64,000 bases of DNA, from contig CAZBED010000003.1 of the NCBI GenBank assembly GCA_964490845.1, forward strand, positions 258,274 to 322,273. The letters run 5' to 3'. The notes beneath the pieces were generated by a model, which saw only the letters and a list, made by a program, of their open reading frames with translations, was not told the DNA's origin and did not search any database. The stretch's first letter is position 1, and each line of letters opens with the position of its first letter. The position numbers were made by a program, and so were the translations under genes. Source of the DNA: JADJSS01 sp964490845. Lineage in GTDB: Bacteria > Bacteroidota > Bacteroidia > Chitinophagales > JADIYW01. This document shows positions 26,124-35,126 of this stretch, piece by piece.

Positions 26124-27086
26124 ATGAGTTTACAAGACATCACCTTCACCGATAAAAAAGATACCCGCTCCGGATTTGGAGTGGGCATTCACGAAGCCGG
26201 AAAAGCCAACCCGAACGTGGTAGCCATGTGCGCCGACCTCGTCGGTTCATTAAAGCTGGAAAAATTCATCGAAGACTTTCCGGAACGTTTTGTGCAAACT
26301 GGTATCGCAGAAGCCAACATGATTGGCATCGCGGCCGGCCTGACCATCGGAGGAAAAATTCCGGTAGCGACTACTTTCGCCAATTTCGGTACCGGCCGCG
26401 TATACGACCAAATTCGGCAGAGCGTCGCCTATTCGGATAAGAATGTAAAAATCTGCTGCTCGCATGCAGGCCTCACACTGGGCGAAGACGGCGCCACGCA
26501 TCAGATTCTGGAAGATATCGGACTGATGAAAATGCTGCCGCACATGACAGTCGTTGTTCCTTGCGATTACAACCAAACAAGATTAGCGACCAAAGCGATT
26601 ATAGAACGAGTTGGACCAACTTATCTGCGTTTCGGCCGTCCGGTATGGCCGATTTTTACACCTGCTGAAGATAAGTCGTTTCAAATCGGGAAGGCGCAGT
26701 TTTTATCCGAAGGAACAGACATAACGATTATAGCGTGCGGCCATTTGGTGTGGCATGCAGTAATAGCAGGTCAAGAACTGGAAAAACTAGGCATCAGTGT
26801 GGAACTCATTAATATGCACACCATAAAACCGCTTGATGAAGCAGCAATATTATCATCCGTAAAAAAAACCGGATGTGTGGTTACTGCAGAGGAACACCAA
26901 CAGGCGGGCGGTCTGGGGGAAAGCGTGGCTTCAGAATTGGCACGCCAACACCTTGCTCCTATTGAAATGGTAGCCGTACAGGACACCTTTGGCGAAAGCG
27001 GCACACCGGATCAGTTGCTGGAAAAATACGGACTAATGCCGAAAGATATTATTGCCGCGGCAAAAAAAGTGTTGGAACGAAAATAG
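26124..27086 (+). CDS. Transketolase, C-terminal subunit
   Basis: A 320-residue partner of the preceding gene. It has the pyrimidine-binding domain (QTGIAEANMIGIAAGL, whose Glu activates thiamine), CSHAGLTLGEDGATHQ with the substrate-binding His, and the C-terminal domain (VTAEEHQQAGGLGESV). Start at ATG 26124 (MSLQDITF). It is also like the C-terminal half of deoxyxylulose-phosphate synthase, but that enzyme is not split this way. Confidence 0.92.
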   Translation: MSLQDITFTDKKDTRSGFGVGIHEAGKANPNVVAMCADLVGSLKLEKFIEDFPERFVQTGIAEANMIGIAAGLTIGGKIPVATTFANFGTGRVYDQIRQSVAYSDKNVKICCSHAGLTLGEDGATHQILEDIGLMKMLPHMTVVVPCDYNQTRLATKAIIERVGPTYLRFGRPVWPIFTPAEDKSFQIGKAQFLSEGTDITIIACGHLVWHAVIAGQELEKLGISVELINMHTIKPLDEAAILSSVKKTGCVVTAEEHQQAGGLGESVASELARQHLAPIEMVAVQDTFGESGTPDQLLEKYGLMPKDIIAAAKKVLERK

Positions 27087-27139
27087 CGGAAACATTCAGT
27101 ATTTGCGGGTTACTAACTAAAAAATTAACTATAGTTGAA

Positions 27140-27763
27140 ATGAAAAAACTATTGTTTTCATTTTTACTGCTCTGCTCTGCCTACAAAGGATATTGTCTCG
27201 AAATATACGGTACCTTAGTTTCCCGAAAGAATGATACATTGCATCCTTTATTTTCCATCGCCGACAAAGACTTTGACAACTATCTGATTTCAAACAACCT
27301 GATTTCAAAATTGCGTTACAGCAATGGCAAAGGTAATATGCAGAAAATATCTGCGAAGAAGGTAAAATATATTCAGTTCAGCGTACAAAAAGAAACCTAT
27401 TCTTTCTTCTCGATTGATATTTCTATGGATGACTGGGACGAGAGTACAACTGCGCCACCGCAATTTTACAGGCTGCTGAACAGCCCGAACAGCAATTTGA
27501 AGTTGTACGAATTTTATGATATCAGTGATATCGCCGGAGCCGCGCTATTCGGATACGTACTCATCAAGGACAAATACCGCAGTTATCTGATTGAAAGAGA
27601 AGGAAGATATAGTGTCGTTTCACCGGCAGGGTATAAAAACACACTGAAAAACATCTTTAAGGACAATCAGGAACTGGTATCCAAAATAGCCGATGAAACG
27701 TACAGGTTTAAGGATATGAATCTTATCATTGCCGAATACAATAACTGGTATTCAACAAAATAA
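27140..27763 (+). CDS. Hypothetical secreted protein
   Basis: A 207-residue protein with a clear signal peptide (LLFSFLLLCSAYKGYC) and a beta-rich mature part. No family recognised; it has no cysteine pairs, repeats or catalytic motif that I can see. It lies 53 bases downstream of transketolase on the same strand and convergent with the M19 peptidase (11 bases between stops). A TATAGTTG sequence just before the ATG is a near match to the promoter box, so it may be transcribed alone. Confidence 0.7.
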   Translation: MKKLLFSFLLLCSAYKGYCLEIYGTLVSRKNDTLHPLFSIADKDFDNYLISNNLISKLRYSNGKGNMQKISAKKVKYIQFSVQKETYSFFSIDISMDDWDESTTAPPQFYRLLNSPNSNLKLYEFYDISDIAGAALFGYVLIKDKYRSYLIEREGRYSVVSPAGYKNTLKNIFKDNQELVSKIADETYRFKDMNLIIAEYNNWYSTK

Positions 27764-27774
27764 ATACAGGAGGC

Positions 27775-29202
27775 TTACACAAAGAATTTTTTATAAAAAT
27801 TCATGGCATTACCGTACATCATTTTATGTACCAGTTCTGTTGGTGTATAATCGTACCATAACTCTTTATGGTATTCTTTCTTTTCGAGATATGTGATAAG
27901 ATCCTGTTGCAGAAGAGGCAGTTCTGCCGCCGTAGGATATGGATCCATATGAGTGATAGAGCCGTCAAAATCGCTGCCGAAAGCAATCATATCCCAGCCT
28001 GTCTTTTTGCCAACGGCTTTTACCAGCTGAAACACATTGTCCCAGTATAATTGGGCAAATAATTTTCGTTGCTTTGGTATATCAGATTCATTAGTGATTT
28101 CCGTCACCACATCAATGCCGCCAAGATTGCCTTTATCTACCATAATTCCTATCAAGCCTTCCGAATCATGAATGATACAGGCTTCTTCGTCGGAGATATT
28201 TATGCTCCATTTAAATAATCTTGATTTTCGTGTCTTTACAATTAAATCCGCTTTTGCAATTGAACTGTCTATTGTTTTAAATCCATTAGCGCAGGCATGG
28301 CTGCTGATTACCGGTATTTTATTATCGGGATTCACATAATTATGATTGCTGATAAACGCATAATATTCTTTTCTCGATGCAGCACTCATGTGTTTGGTGT
28401 CAATCAAAATACGCTTACCGTTTTTAGTACTTAACATCTCACGTATTACATGCCAACCGGCTTCTGTAATGCCTTTATTTTTTCCTTTGTTTTGGTTAAC
28501 TAGATTATTTATTGGCCGTTTGAAACTTTTCGCATGGCCGGCCAGATGATTCCAGAAATGATGCGACAGGTTCATAACAAATGGCGGGAACTCCCAGTTT
28601 TTAATCGTATTAATGTTCTCTGACAGCCTGTTTAAGAATGTTTCTTTATTTATTTTATCTTCTGCATCTGTTCCGGTTCCCAATACATGTGCGCCTTCAA
28701 TTGTTACAATTCCAATCAGTGTGTTTTTCTTTTTCAATGCCTGTTCCAGCTCTTTATAATTATTCACCAATACAAACTCACTTTTCCCATCCGGGCTTTT
28801 TCCTTGTTGATTTTTTACATAGTTATATTCCGTTTGCAGCTCTTTAAAATAATCGGTATGTTTTTTTTGTGCGGCAAGGCAATCTGAATGGAACCCTGTA
28901 ATAACTTCATGTGCAACACTGATACGACGCCTACCAATCAAAGCCTGCGGCACATTACGAAAGTGTAAAAAACCTCGTTCTATCGGATATAAAGACAATT
29001 GGAATACACGAACATTTCCGGCAGCCATACTGTCTAAATTACATTGCGATTCTTTCCAGATCTGTTTTGTCAGTTCGCTTAAATCTTTTGCAATTTTAGT
29101 ATCAATCTTATGCTGAATTTTGTCCCACATATTGGAAAGAGGTTCAGGATAACCTGAATTGAATGATTTCAAGTTTGGATGGCAATGTATATCAATAATC
29201 AT
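27775..29202 (-). CDS. Peptidase M19 (membrane dipeptidase) family protein
   Basis: A 475-residue metallohydrolase of the renal-dipeptidase family. DIHCHP at residues 3-8 gives the first metal-binding His pair, the bridging Glu is probably TIEGAHVL, later His ligands are in ISSHACANG, and the Asp motif is IAFGSDFDG. There is no signal peptide, so it is probably cytosolic. It is longer than the usual 320-400 residues because of insertions (for example around 130-160). It is divergent from the GH5 gene. Confidence 0.85.
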   Translation of the reverse strand: MIIDIHCHPNLKSFNSGYPEPLSNMWDKIQHKIDTKIAKDLSELTKQIWKESQCNLDSMAAGNVRVFQLSLYPIERGFLHFRNVPQALIGRRRISVAHEVITGFHSDCLAAQKKHTDYFKELQTEYNYVKNQQGKSPDGKSEFVLVNNYKELEQALKKKNTLIGIVTIEGAHVLGTGTDAEDKINKETFLNRLSENINTIKNWEFPPFVMNLSHHFWNHLAGHAKSFKRPINNLVNQNKGKNKGITEAGWHVIREMLSTKNGKRILIDTKHMSAASRKEYYAFISNHNYVNPDNKIPVISSHACANGFKTIDSSIAKADLIVKTRKSRLFKWSINISDEEACIIHDSEGLIGIMVDKGNLGGIDVVTEITNESDIPKQRKLFAQLYWDNVFQLVKAVGKKTGWDMIAFGSDFDGSITHMDPYPTAAELPLLQQDLITYLEKKEYHKELWYDYTPTELVHKMMYGNAMNFYKKFFV

Positions 29203-29294
29203 ACTTTCATTTTTACTAATTCTATAAATATACGACTTAATAAGAAATCGGATTTTTAATAAATGTTTACGAACTTCGTTTAGAATTATTGTAC

Positions 29295-30770
29295 ATGAAA
29301 TTCTACTTCTTCCTATTCTTCATCTTGTTTGCATTGTCATCTTGCAACAGAGAACCTTATCTAACTACCAATGAACACTCCAAAAATTGGGGCGTTAACT
29401 GGATCCGTGTTCAGGAGCAGGATTTTGTAGACGAAGAAGAAAGATACATACAATTGCGCGGTATCAATCAGCGTATTGATGGATTATTCGATGCTTCGTT
29501 TGCAGATGGAAGAACCGCCAATGAATTTGTTCCTCCTTTTACGCAACAAGATGTAGATTCTATCGCAAAGCTGGGGTTTAATGTAATTCGCGTTCCTTTA
29601 AACTGGAGCGCTTACGAACCTGAACGCGACAGTATTAATTCCGCATACTTTGCACGCATCCGTCAAGTCGTAAATTGGTGCAAACAGGCCAATATATATG
29701 TACAGCTGGACTGGCACTCCGATGCTTTCTCCAAAGAAATCGGCGAAGACGGAGCACCCTACTGGACACACCGATATCTGTTGCCGAATCCCGGATGGGA
29801 AGGCCCTTTGAATTTTATTATACTGGCATTGCGAAGAGCCAACCCCTGGGTGTTTGAGTGCTACCGCAATCTCATACGAAACCGCGATAACATCCGGGTA
29901 GAGTTTATGCAAATGTGGACAGACCTGATACGCGAATTCAAGGATGAACCAACCGTCATAGGGTTTGAACCACTAAATGAACCGACGACATATTTTGGCG
30001 GCATCTCGGATGCGGAGTTTATCGGGTTTTACAAAGAATGTGCGCAAAAGATGCGCGCTATTGATAACCGTCATCTGTTATGGTTAGAGCCGGATGGTGC
30101 GCGCAATGTATTTGACCAGTCACCTCTGTTATCTGAAGTGTTTGATGATAAAGTGGTGTACTGTCCGCATTATTATCCCAATCTTTTACAGGGTGCGGCT
30201 TATACCAACGTCGACGACTGGATACGCAATACCAATAAATCTTTTGACAAAATTGTTACAGAAGGTAAATCATGGAAAGCGCCGGTTTGTATTAATGAAT
30301 GGGGAATTAATCCAACCACTACCAGCGGCCAAGCATTGATTACCGCCTATCAACAGCAAATGGAAGACAGGCATCTGCATAGTATATTCTGGCTATGGCG
30401 CGAACCATCCCCCGGCACTTCCGGAGCGGATGGCACCTGGGGCTTTTTTGAGGATTTGGGCAACGGACAAAACTGGGCTTTGCGCGAAGAAGCCGTGAAA
30501 AATGCAGTCATCCCATACTGTATGGCATTGCCCGCTCAATATTCTTCTCATCGTTACAATGATTCAACAAAAACATTAACCTGTATTTTTAATAATACAA
30601 ACGGAACATCAAAACCAATTATCTATATTCCACCGCACACCTATCCGGATGGCTTTGACATTTTCATCAACGGTATTAAAACTGATTTTACAGCAGATGC
30701 ATATCACCGATATCTGGTGAATTGGAAAGCGATATCTGGTGAAGTTATATTAGAAGTACGTCCTCTATAA
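29295..30770 (+). CDS. GH5 glycosidase lipoprotein, endoglycoceramidase-like
   Basis: A 491-residue surface lipoprotein; the signal peptide ends in FALSSC, a lipobox. The GH5 barrel shows LRGINQ, NVIRVPLNWSAYEP, QLDWHSDAF with GEDGAPYW, the acid/base Glu in GFEPLNEPT and the nucleophile Glu in CINEWG. The DWHSDAFS...DGAP segment resembles endoglycoceramidase and related lipid-sugar glycosidases rather than cellulases. A C-terminal beta domain of about 80 residues follows. Start ATG 29295; a TTG two codons earlier is possible. Confidence 0.85.
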   Translation: MKFYFFLFFILFALSSCNREPYLTTNEHSKNWGVNWIRVQEQDFVDEEERYIQLRGINQRIDGLFDASFADGRTANEFVPPFTQQDVDSIAKLGFNVIRVPLNWSAYEPERDSINSAYFARIRQVVNWCKQANIYVQLDWHSDAFSKEIGEDGAPYWTHRYLLPNPGWEGPLNFIILALRRANPWVFECYRNLIRNRDNIRVEFMQMWTDLIREFKDEPTVIGFEPLNEPTTYFGGISDAEFIGFYKECAQKMRAIDNRHLLWLEPDGARNVFDQSPLLSEVFDDKVVYCPHYYPNLLQGAAYTNVDDWIRNTNKSFDKIVTEGKSWKAPVCINEWGINPTTTSGQALITAYQQQMEDRHLHSIFWLWREPSPGTSGADGTWGFFEDLGNGQNWALREEAVKNAVIPYCMALPAQYSSHRYNDSTKTLTCIFNNTNGTSKPIIYIPPHTYPDGFDIFINGIKTDFTADAYHRYLVNWKAISGEVILEVRPL

Positions 30771-30806
30771 CATAATATCTCAAACTTCACTTTACCTGAT
30801 ATTATG
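30771..30806 (+). terminator. Inverted repeat after the GH5 gene
   Basis: CATAATATC and GATATTATG are perfect 9-base arms separated by 18 bases, directly after the stop codon. T-rich sequence follows a dozen bases later. Possible terminator; the loop is long. Confidence 0.35.
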
Positions 30807-30813
30807 TCTGTGA

Positions 30814-30930
30814 TTATTTTTCTATACTCCTTTTCGGTATACTGAAGCCGTAATTTATGGTATTGATGCATACGTAGTCACCGGCAACAAATTAATAGAC
30901 ACAAAAACGCTGACGATAACTCCGATTTAA
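30814..30930 (+). pseudogene. Possible gene remnant (C-terminal fragment)
   Basis: In a 202-base gap between convergent genes, one frame stays open for 38 codons from 30814 and reads like the end of a normal protein (..AVIYGIDAYVVTGNKL..KTLTITPI, then TAA at 30930). A TGA lies just upstream and there is no start. It could be the tail of a deleted gene. Evidence is only the protein-like composition. Confidence 0.2.
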
Positions 30931-30972
30931 TTTTTCATTCTTATTACATGAAGCATCGTTAGAACAATCCGT

Positions 30973-32412
30973 TTAACTATGCTTTTTTGTTTTAACTTCC
31001 GTTGTTTGATTTTTATCCAATGTCATAAACCCTTTTGCTTCTTCCAGTTCAAACGCCAGTTCCAGCAATTTGCGTTCTTCTCCTTTCATAGCTGCAAACT
31101 GGACACCGACAGGCAATCCGTCTCTGCTCAGTCCCATGGGCAATGAAATGGCAGGCGCACCGGTAATATTTTGAGTGGTGGTAAAGTTGATATAACTATT
31201 GAGCTTCATAATCACATCGATGGTATCCACCTCTGTACCAAAATGGCCTATTGGTGGTGGGGGATGAGATAAAGTGGGGCTCAGCAATACATCATATTCC
31301 TCAAACAGCTGATTATAATCGTTGGTGTGATTTTTCAGATTACGGATACTTGTTGCTGCCCGGATGGAAAGCAAAGGAAAAAATCCGCCTAATTGTTTCG
31401 TAAATTTTGCCGTTTTGAAATGATTGAAGGAAAATCCAACAGTAGCATATTCGTTCAGCATGGCTGCAAAAGAAAGAAAAGACCAGTATATCATAAAATC
31501 TCGCGTGATCTTATGTTCAAACGGATTAGCAATATAGCTCACTTCGTGCCCGAGGTGCTCGCATAATTTTCCGGTTTGCAAAACAGTATCTGTCACATCG
31601 TTGTGACTTTCGACACCTGTGGAAGATTTTGTAAACAATGCTATGCGCAAGCGTTTTTTTCCGGCATGCTGCACCTGTCCGATCGGCATCAAATCCGGGT
31701 TCTTGTGGTACTGTTCCAAACCGGCCATATAAGCAGCCGTATCCCTCACCGTTCTGCTTACAATACCATCCTGCGTGATATCCAATGGCACTAACTGCGT
31801 CATGGAAATAATGTTTCTGCCTCTCGAAGGTTTTAATCCTACTAATCCACAGCAGGATGCGGGAACCCTTATGGAACCTCCTCCATCCGAAGCGTGGGCA
31901 AACGGCACCACTCCTGCCGCTACCAATGCACAGGCGCCTGCTGATGAACCTCCGGTGGAATGACCGGTATTCCAGGGATTTCTCGTTTCGCCGTGCTGTA
32001 AGGTTTCCCCGCACGGCAGCAAGCCAAATTCGGAAGTACTGCTCTTACCCAGAATGACACTGCCGGTGACAGATAAAATCTGGTCAACAATTTTATCATT
32101 CTTTTTCGCCGGTTTTACTTTAAAGGCGCTCGAACCTTTTAAGGTAGGAAGTCCCTGCACATCATTTAAATCCTTAATAAATGTAGGCACTCCGGCAAAA
32201 ATACCGGAATGTGGTTGTTTAGACCTTTCTATAGCTTTCGGATAATCATGATTTACGATAGCATTGATGATACTATCGGATGCTTCCGCTCTTGCGACAG
32301 CACAAGCGACGGCATCCAGCGATGAAATATCCCCCGCTTTGATTTTTGCAGCCGTTTCTGTAGCGTCCATATCGCCTAAGATGCCGATATGGTATGTGCT
32401 TATTTTTTTCAT
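30973..32412 (-). CDS. Amidase signature family protein
   Basis: A 479-residue amidase of the GatA/AmiC-like family: FIKDLNDVQG with the catalytic Lys, and GHSTGGSSAGACALVAAG with the Gly/Ser-rich loop holding the cis-Ser. GGSIRVPASCCGLVGLKPSRGR with the nucleophile Ser follows. No signal peptide, so cytosolic hydrolysis of a small amide is likely; a GatCAB role is unlikely because gatB/C are absent here. It is the last gene of the leftward aminotransferase operon, 29 bases after the sulfatase. Confidence 0.88.
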   Translation of the reverse strand: MKKISTYHIGILGDMDATETAAKIKAGDISSLDAVACAVARAEASDSIINAIVNHDYPKAIERSKQPHSGIFAGVPTFIKDLNDVQGLPTLKGSSAFKVKPAKKNDKIVDQILSVTGSVILGKSSTSEFGLLPCGETLQHGETRNPWNTGHSTGGSSAGACALVAAGVVPFAHASDGGGSIRVPASCCGLVGLKPSRGRNIISMTQLVPLDITQDGIVSRTVRDTAAYMAGLEQYHKNPDLMPIGQVQHAGKKRLRIALFTKSSTGVESHNDVTDTVLQTGKLCEHLGHEVSYIANPFEHKITRDFMIYWSFLSFAAMLNEYATVGFSFNHFKTAKFTKQLGGFFPLLSIRAATSIRNLKNHTNDYNQLFEEYDVLLSPTLSHPPPPIGHFGTEVDTIDVIMKLNSYINFTTTQNITGAPAISLPMGLSRDGLPVGVQFAAMKGEERKLLELAFELEEAKGFMTLDKNQTTEVKTKKHS

Positions 32413-32441
32413 CTTATTTCAATTTTTACTGCCCGTCCCGG

Positions 32442-33866
32442 CTAAAATCTGAATGCCGCATTAGGTGTATGTTCTTTATTCATCAGCTCCTTCAGCTCCT
32501 TCAGGACTTCCGGATATTGCGCAGAGACATCTGTTCCTTCCGATACATCTTTTTCCATATCATACAATTCTACATATGCCTTTGAAGGATGCTTTACATT
32601 TAATTTAATCGCTTTCCACTTGCCCATCCTTATCGCCTGTTTTCCTCCTTGTTCATGGAACTCCCAGTATAAGTACGGGTGTTCTTTCTGACTTTCCGGT
32701 TGTCCAAATATAGTTGAATAAAGAGAAATACCGTCTATCTTTTCCGGTGGTGCCATATGAAGTATTTCTGCTAAGGTTGGCATTAAATCCCAATTGCCTG
32801 AAATAATATCCGTATTACCCGGTTTTATCTTTCCGGGCCAGTTGATAATTAACGGAACCCGTATACCACCCTCATACAGGTCTCTTTTGTAGCCTCTTAA
32901 CCCACCACTGCTGTTAAAATAATCCGGATTAGCGCCACCTTCTTTATGTGGTCCGTTGTCGGACGTAAAAACAATAATGGTATTTTCATAGACCCCCGCA
33001 GCTTTTAGCTTTTTTACAATTTCTCCAACGTGGTCATCTAATAACGTAATCATAGCGGCATATGCCGCCTTCGGTGTTTTTTGTGCATCATAAGCACCAA
33101 ATCGGGTGGCTACTTTTATAGTTTTAATACCCTTATATGGCGTTTCCTTTTCAAACTTACCGGTGAATACTGAAACATAGGATGCTGGTGCCGCTAACTC
33201 CGCATGCGGTATGATGGTAGACAGATACAAAAAGAAAGGATGGTTTTTATTGCTCTCTATAAAAGCAAGTACACTGTCCTGTATCATTGATGGCGCATAA
33301 ACCTTATTGCTAAAGTGCACATTCTCACCGATAAGCACCCGTTGGTTGTTATTCCATAAATATTCAGGATAATAATTATGCGCTGCCAGATGGCCATAAT
33401 ATCCAAAGAACACATCAACACCCTTTTTCATAACATCACCGGAAGAACCCGGATAACCCAGCCCCCACTTGCCAAATACACCCGTAACGTAGCCTTGTGA
33501 TTTATACAGTTGATGAAGAATAAAGTCTGAATCGGATAAGGGATAATCTCCTTCTTTGCTGACTTTCTTATTACCCCTTATGGTGGCATGCCCTGTGTGT
33601 TTGGCGGTCAATAGCGCACAACGGGATGGCGCGCATACCGGCGCACCGGCATAGTGTTGGGTGAAGCGCATTCCTTCATTCGCCAGTTTGTCAATATTAG
33701 GCGTTTGAAATTTAGACTGGCCATAACAACTTAAATCACCATACCCTAAATCATCCGCGAGAATGAAAACAACATTGGGCAATGCTTCCGCAGAACGTTG
33801 TTGCTGGCATAATGCATTGAACCAAGTAAAAATAAACTGTAAGACCAGGGCTGATTTTAGCTTCAT
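32442..33866 (-). CDS. Exported arylsulfatase-type sulfatase
   Basis: About 474 residues from the ATG at 33866, which starts the signal peptide (ALVLQFIFTWFNALC); an upstream in-frame start would bury it. The sulfatase fold is clear: FILADDLGYGDLSCYG (metal-binding Asp-Asp), CAPSRC with Cys78 as the formylglycine precursor (C-x-P-S-R), and FTSDNGPHKEGG near the metal site. The enzyme hydrolyses sulfate esters outside the cytoplasm and needs a formylglycine-generating enzyme, which is not in this window. It lies inside the leftward catabolic operon, 80 bases downstream of the aldolase-like gene. Confidence 0.92.
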   Translation of the reverse strand: MKLKSALVLQFIFTWFNALCQQQRSAEALPNVVFILADDLGYGDLSCYGQSKFQTPNIDKLANEGMRFTQHYAGAPVCAPSRCALLTAKHTGHATIRGNKKVSKEGDYPLSDSDFILHQLYKSQGYVTGVFGKWGLGYPGSSGDVMKKGVDVFFGYYGHLAAHNYYPEYLWNNNQRVLIGENVHFSNKVYAPSMIQDSVLAFIESNKNHPFFLYLSTIIPHAELAAPASYVSVFTGKFEKETPYKGIKTIKVATRFGAYDAQKTPKAAYAAMITLLDDHVGEIVKKLKAAGVYENTIIVFTSDNGPHKEGGANPDYFNSSGGLRGYKRDLYEGGIRVPLIINWPGKIKPGNTDIISGNWDLMPTLAEILHMAPPEKIDGISLYSTIFGQPESQKEHPYLYWEFHEQGGKQAIRMGKWKAIKLNVKHPSKAYVELYDMEKDVSEGTDVSAQYPEVLKELKELMNKEHTPNAAFRF

Positions 33867-33946
33867 ACATTTATATTTGTTCATACGGTCTATCAAAAAA
33901 AATATCTTCGTGACACGGTCAAACAACAATTTTATTATGCTACAAT

Positions 33947-34546
33947 TTACCTGTTTTTCTTTGCTTCTTTAGAATATTTGAACTGATAAAATTTGTGCAT
34001 CAACCAGGCTTCTATTTTGTTGATAGATTTTGCACCTCCCAGATATTCGGCTTCTATATAAGCCTTAGATGTTTTTTCCAGTAATTGAGCAGCAACATAA
34101 GCTTCTTCGATATTATTTCCTATACAGATACTATTGCCATCCGGTAAAATGGAAGCATATCGTCCGCATAAAGCACGCAGAATTTTTTTTTCCGATTGCG
34201 CAACGCGAACAGAAACGCCTAACAGCTGCGCCTGATCATCTAATATCGGTGGTATTTCTTTTTTCACCTTTGATGCATACTCCTGTTGGGTAAGTAATGC
34301 AACCTGTATGTTATTCCGTTTAGCAAAAATTTGCTGAAACAAAAAGTGATTCTTTCCTTCATTAACAGCAGCTGCGGTGAGCGAGGCCAACGGCGTATTT
34401 TCATTAGTTAGCAAAATCTCATTATTATTCAGCCGGATGGCAATTTGAAGCACTTTTACTTTTCCCCAGCTATTATAGCCTGCACTTTGATGTTCAAAGT
34501 AGTTTGCCGCATCCAATAAAACCTGTATCGCTTCTTCTTTTAACAT
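33947..34546 (-). CDS. Class II aldolase-like protein lacking metal ligands
   Basis: A 199-residue protein aligning with the neighbouring class II aldolase. Both end in CIGxxxExAxxxAxxLEKxxxxxI, and NIQVALLTQQEYAS sits where the aldolase has HIQSVIHTHQMYAS. At all four positions that bind zinc in the fuculose-aldolase family (Glu75, His94, His96, His158 of the neighbour) this protein has other residues (Asn, Leu, Gln and a DGN segment). It therefore probably cannot act as a metal aldolase; a structural or regulatory partner is plausible. Its start overlaps the aldolase stop by one base (TAATG). The alignment was done by eye. Confidence 0.7.
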   Translation of the reverse strand: MLKEEAIQVLLDAANYFEHQSAGYNSWGKVKVLQIAIRLNNNEILLTNENTPLASLTAAAVNEGKNHFLFQQIFAKRNNIQVALLTQQEYASKVKKEIPPILDDQAQLLGVSVRVAQSEKKILRALCGRYASILPDGNSICIGNNIEEAYVAAQLLEKTSKAYIEAEYLGGAKSINKIEAWLMHKFYQFKYSKEAKKNR

Positions 34547-35124
34547 CAGGCAGTCTGTTTTTTGGAAGTGATGAATAATTCACATGCCTTCTCTAATGTT
34601 CGCGCCACATCAAAAGCGTTTTCCAAAGAAGTACCTATGCATACCACCCCATGATTTGACATCAATGCGGCATTTGATTGTCCGATAGCATTTGCGGTTT
34701 CCACTGTGATTTTTTTAGTGTTCGGTAGTGCATAGGGCGCTGCCTTAATTATTTTTCCGCCCAAAATCTGCTGATGAGTTTCATCAAGTACCACTACATC
34801 TTTTTGTGCCGCGGCAACAATAGAGGCATACATCTGATGAGTATGAATAACCGATTGAATATGCGGCCTCGTTTTATATACCTCACAATGCAACTTCAAC
34901 TCAGAGGATGGTTTTATACTGCCCTCATATTTCAGCGTATAGATATCCACCAACACCATGTCATCGGGTGTCAGTTCATCATACTTTCTGCCACTCGGAG
35001 TTATTACCATCTGTCGTTCATTGATTTTTATGCTTACATTGCCCCATGTACGCGCTACTAATCCTTCTTTCAGCAATTGTTTGCCGGCATCACATACCTG
35101 TTGCTGTATTGTGGTAATATCCAT
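34546..35124 (-). CDS. Class II aldolase (fuculose/ribulose-phosphate type)
   Basis: A 192-residue zinc aldolase or epimerase of the class II aldolase/adducin family. All metal ligands are visible: Glu75 (KPSSELKLH), His94 and His96 (VIHTHQMY) and His158 (SNHGVVCIG). The family includes fuculose- and rhamnulose-phosphate aldolases and ribulose-phosphate 4-epimerase. Here it follows an FGGY kinase by two bases, suggesting retro-aldol cleavage of the phosphorylated product. Substrate not decided by sequence. Confidence 0.9.
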   Translation of the reverse strand: MDITTIQQQVCDAGKQLLKEGLVARTWGNVSIKINERQMVITPSGRKYDELTPDDMVLVDIYTLKYEGSIKPSSELKLHCEVYKTRPHIQSVIHTHQMYASIVAAAQKDVVVLDETHQQILGGKIIKAAPYALPNTKKITVETANAIGQSNAALMSNHGVVCIGTSLENAFDVARTLEKACELFITSKKQTA

Positions 35125-35126
35125 TT

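Noticed and set aside
25218..27086. Split transketolase as a frameshift or sequencing error
   Set aside because: Both parts have their own start, stop and domain boundary with 66 bases between, as in many Bacteroidetes.
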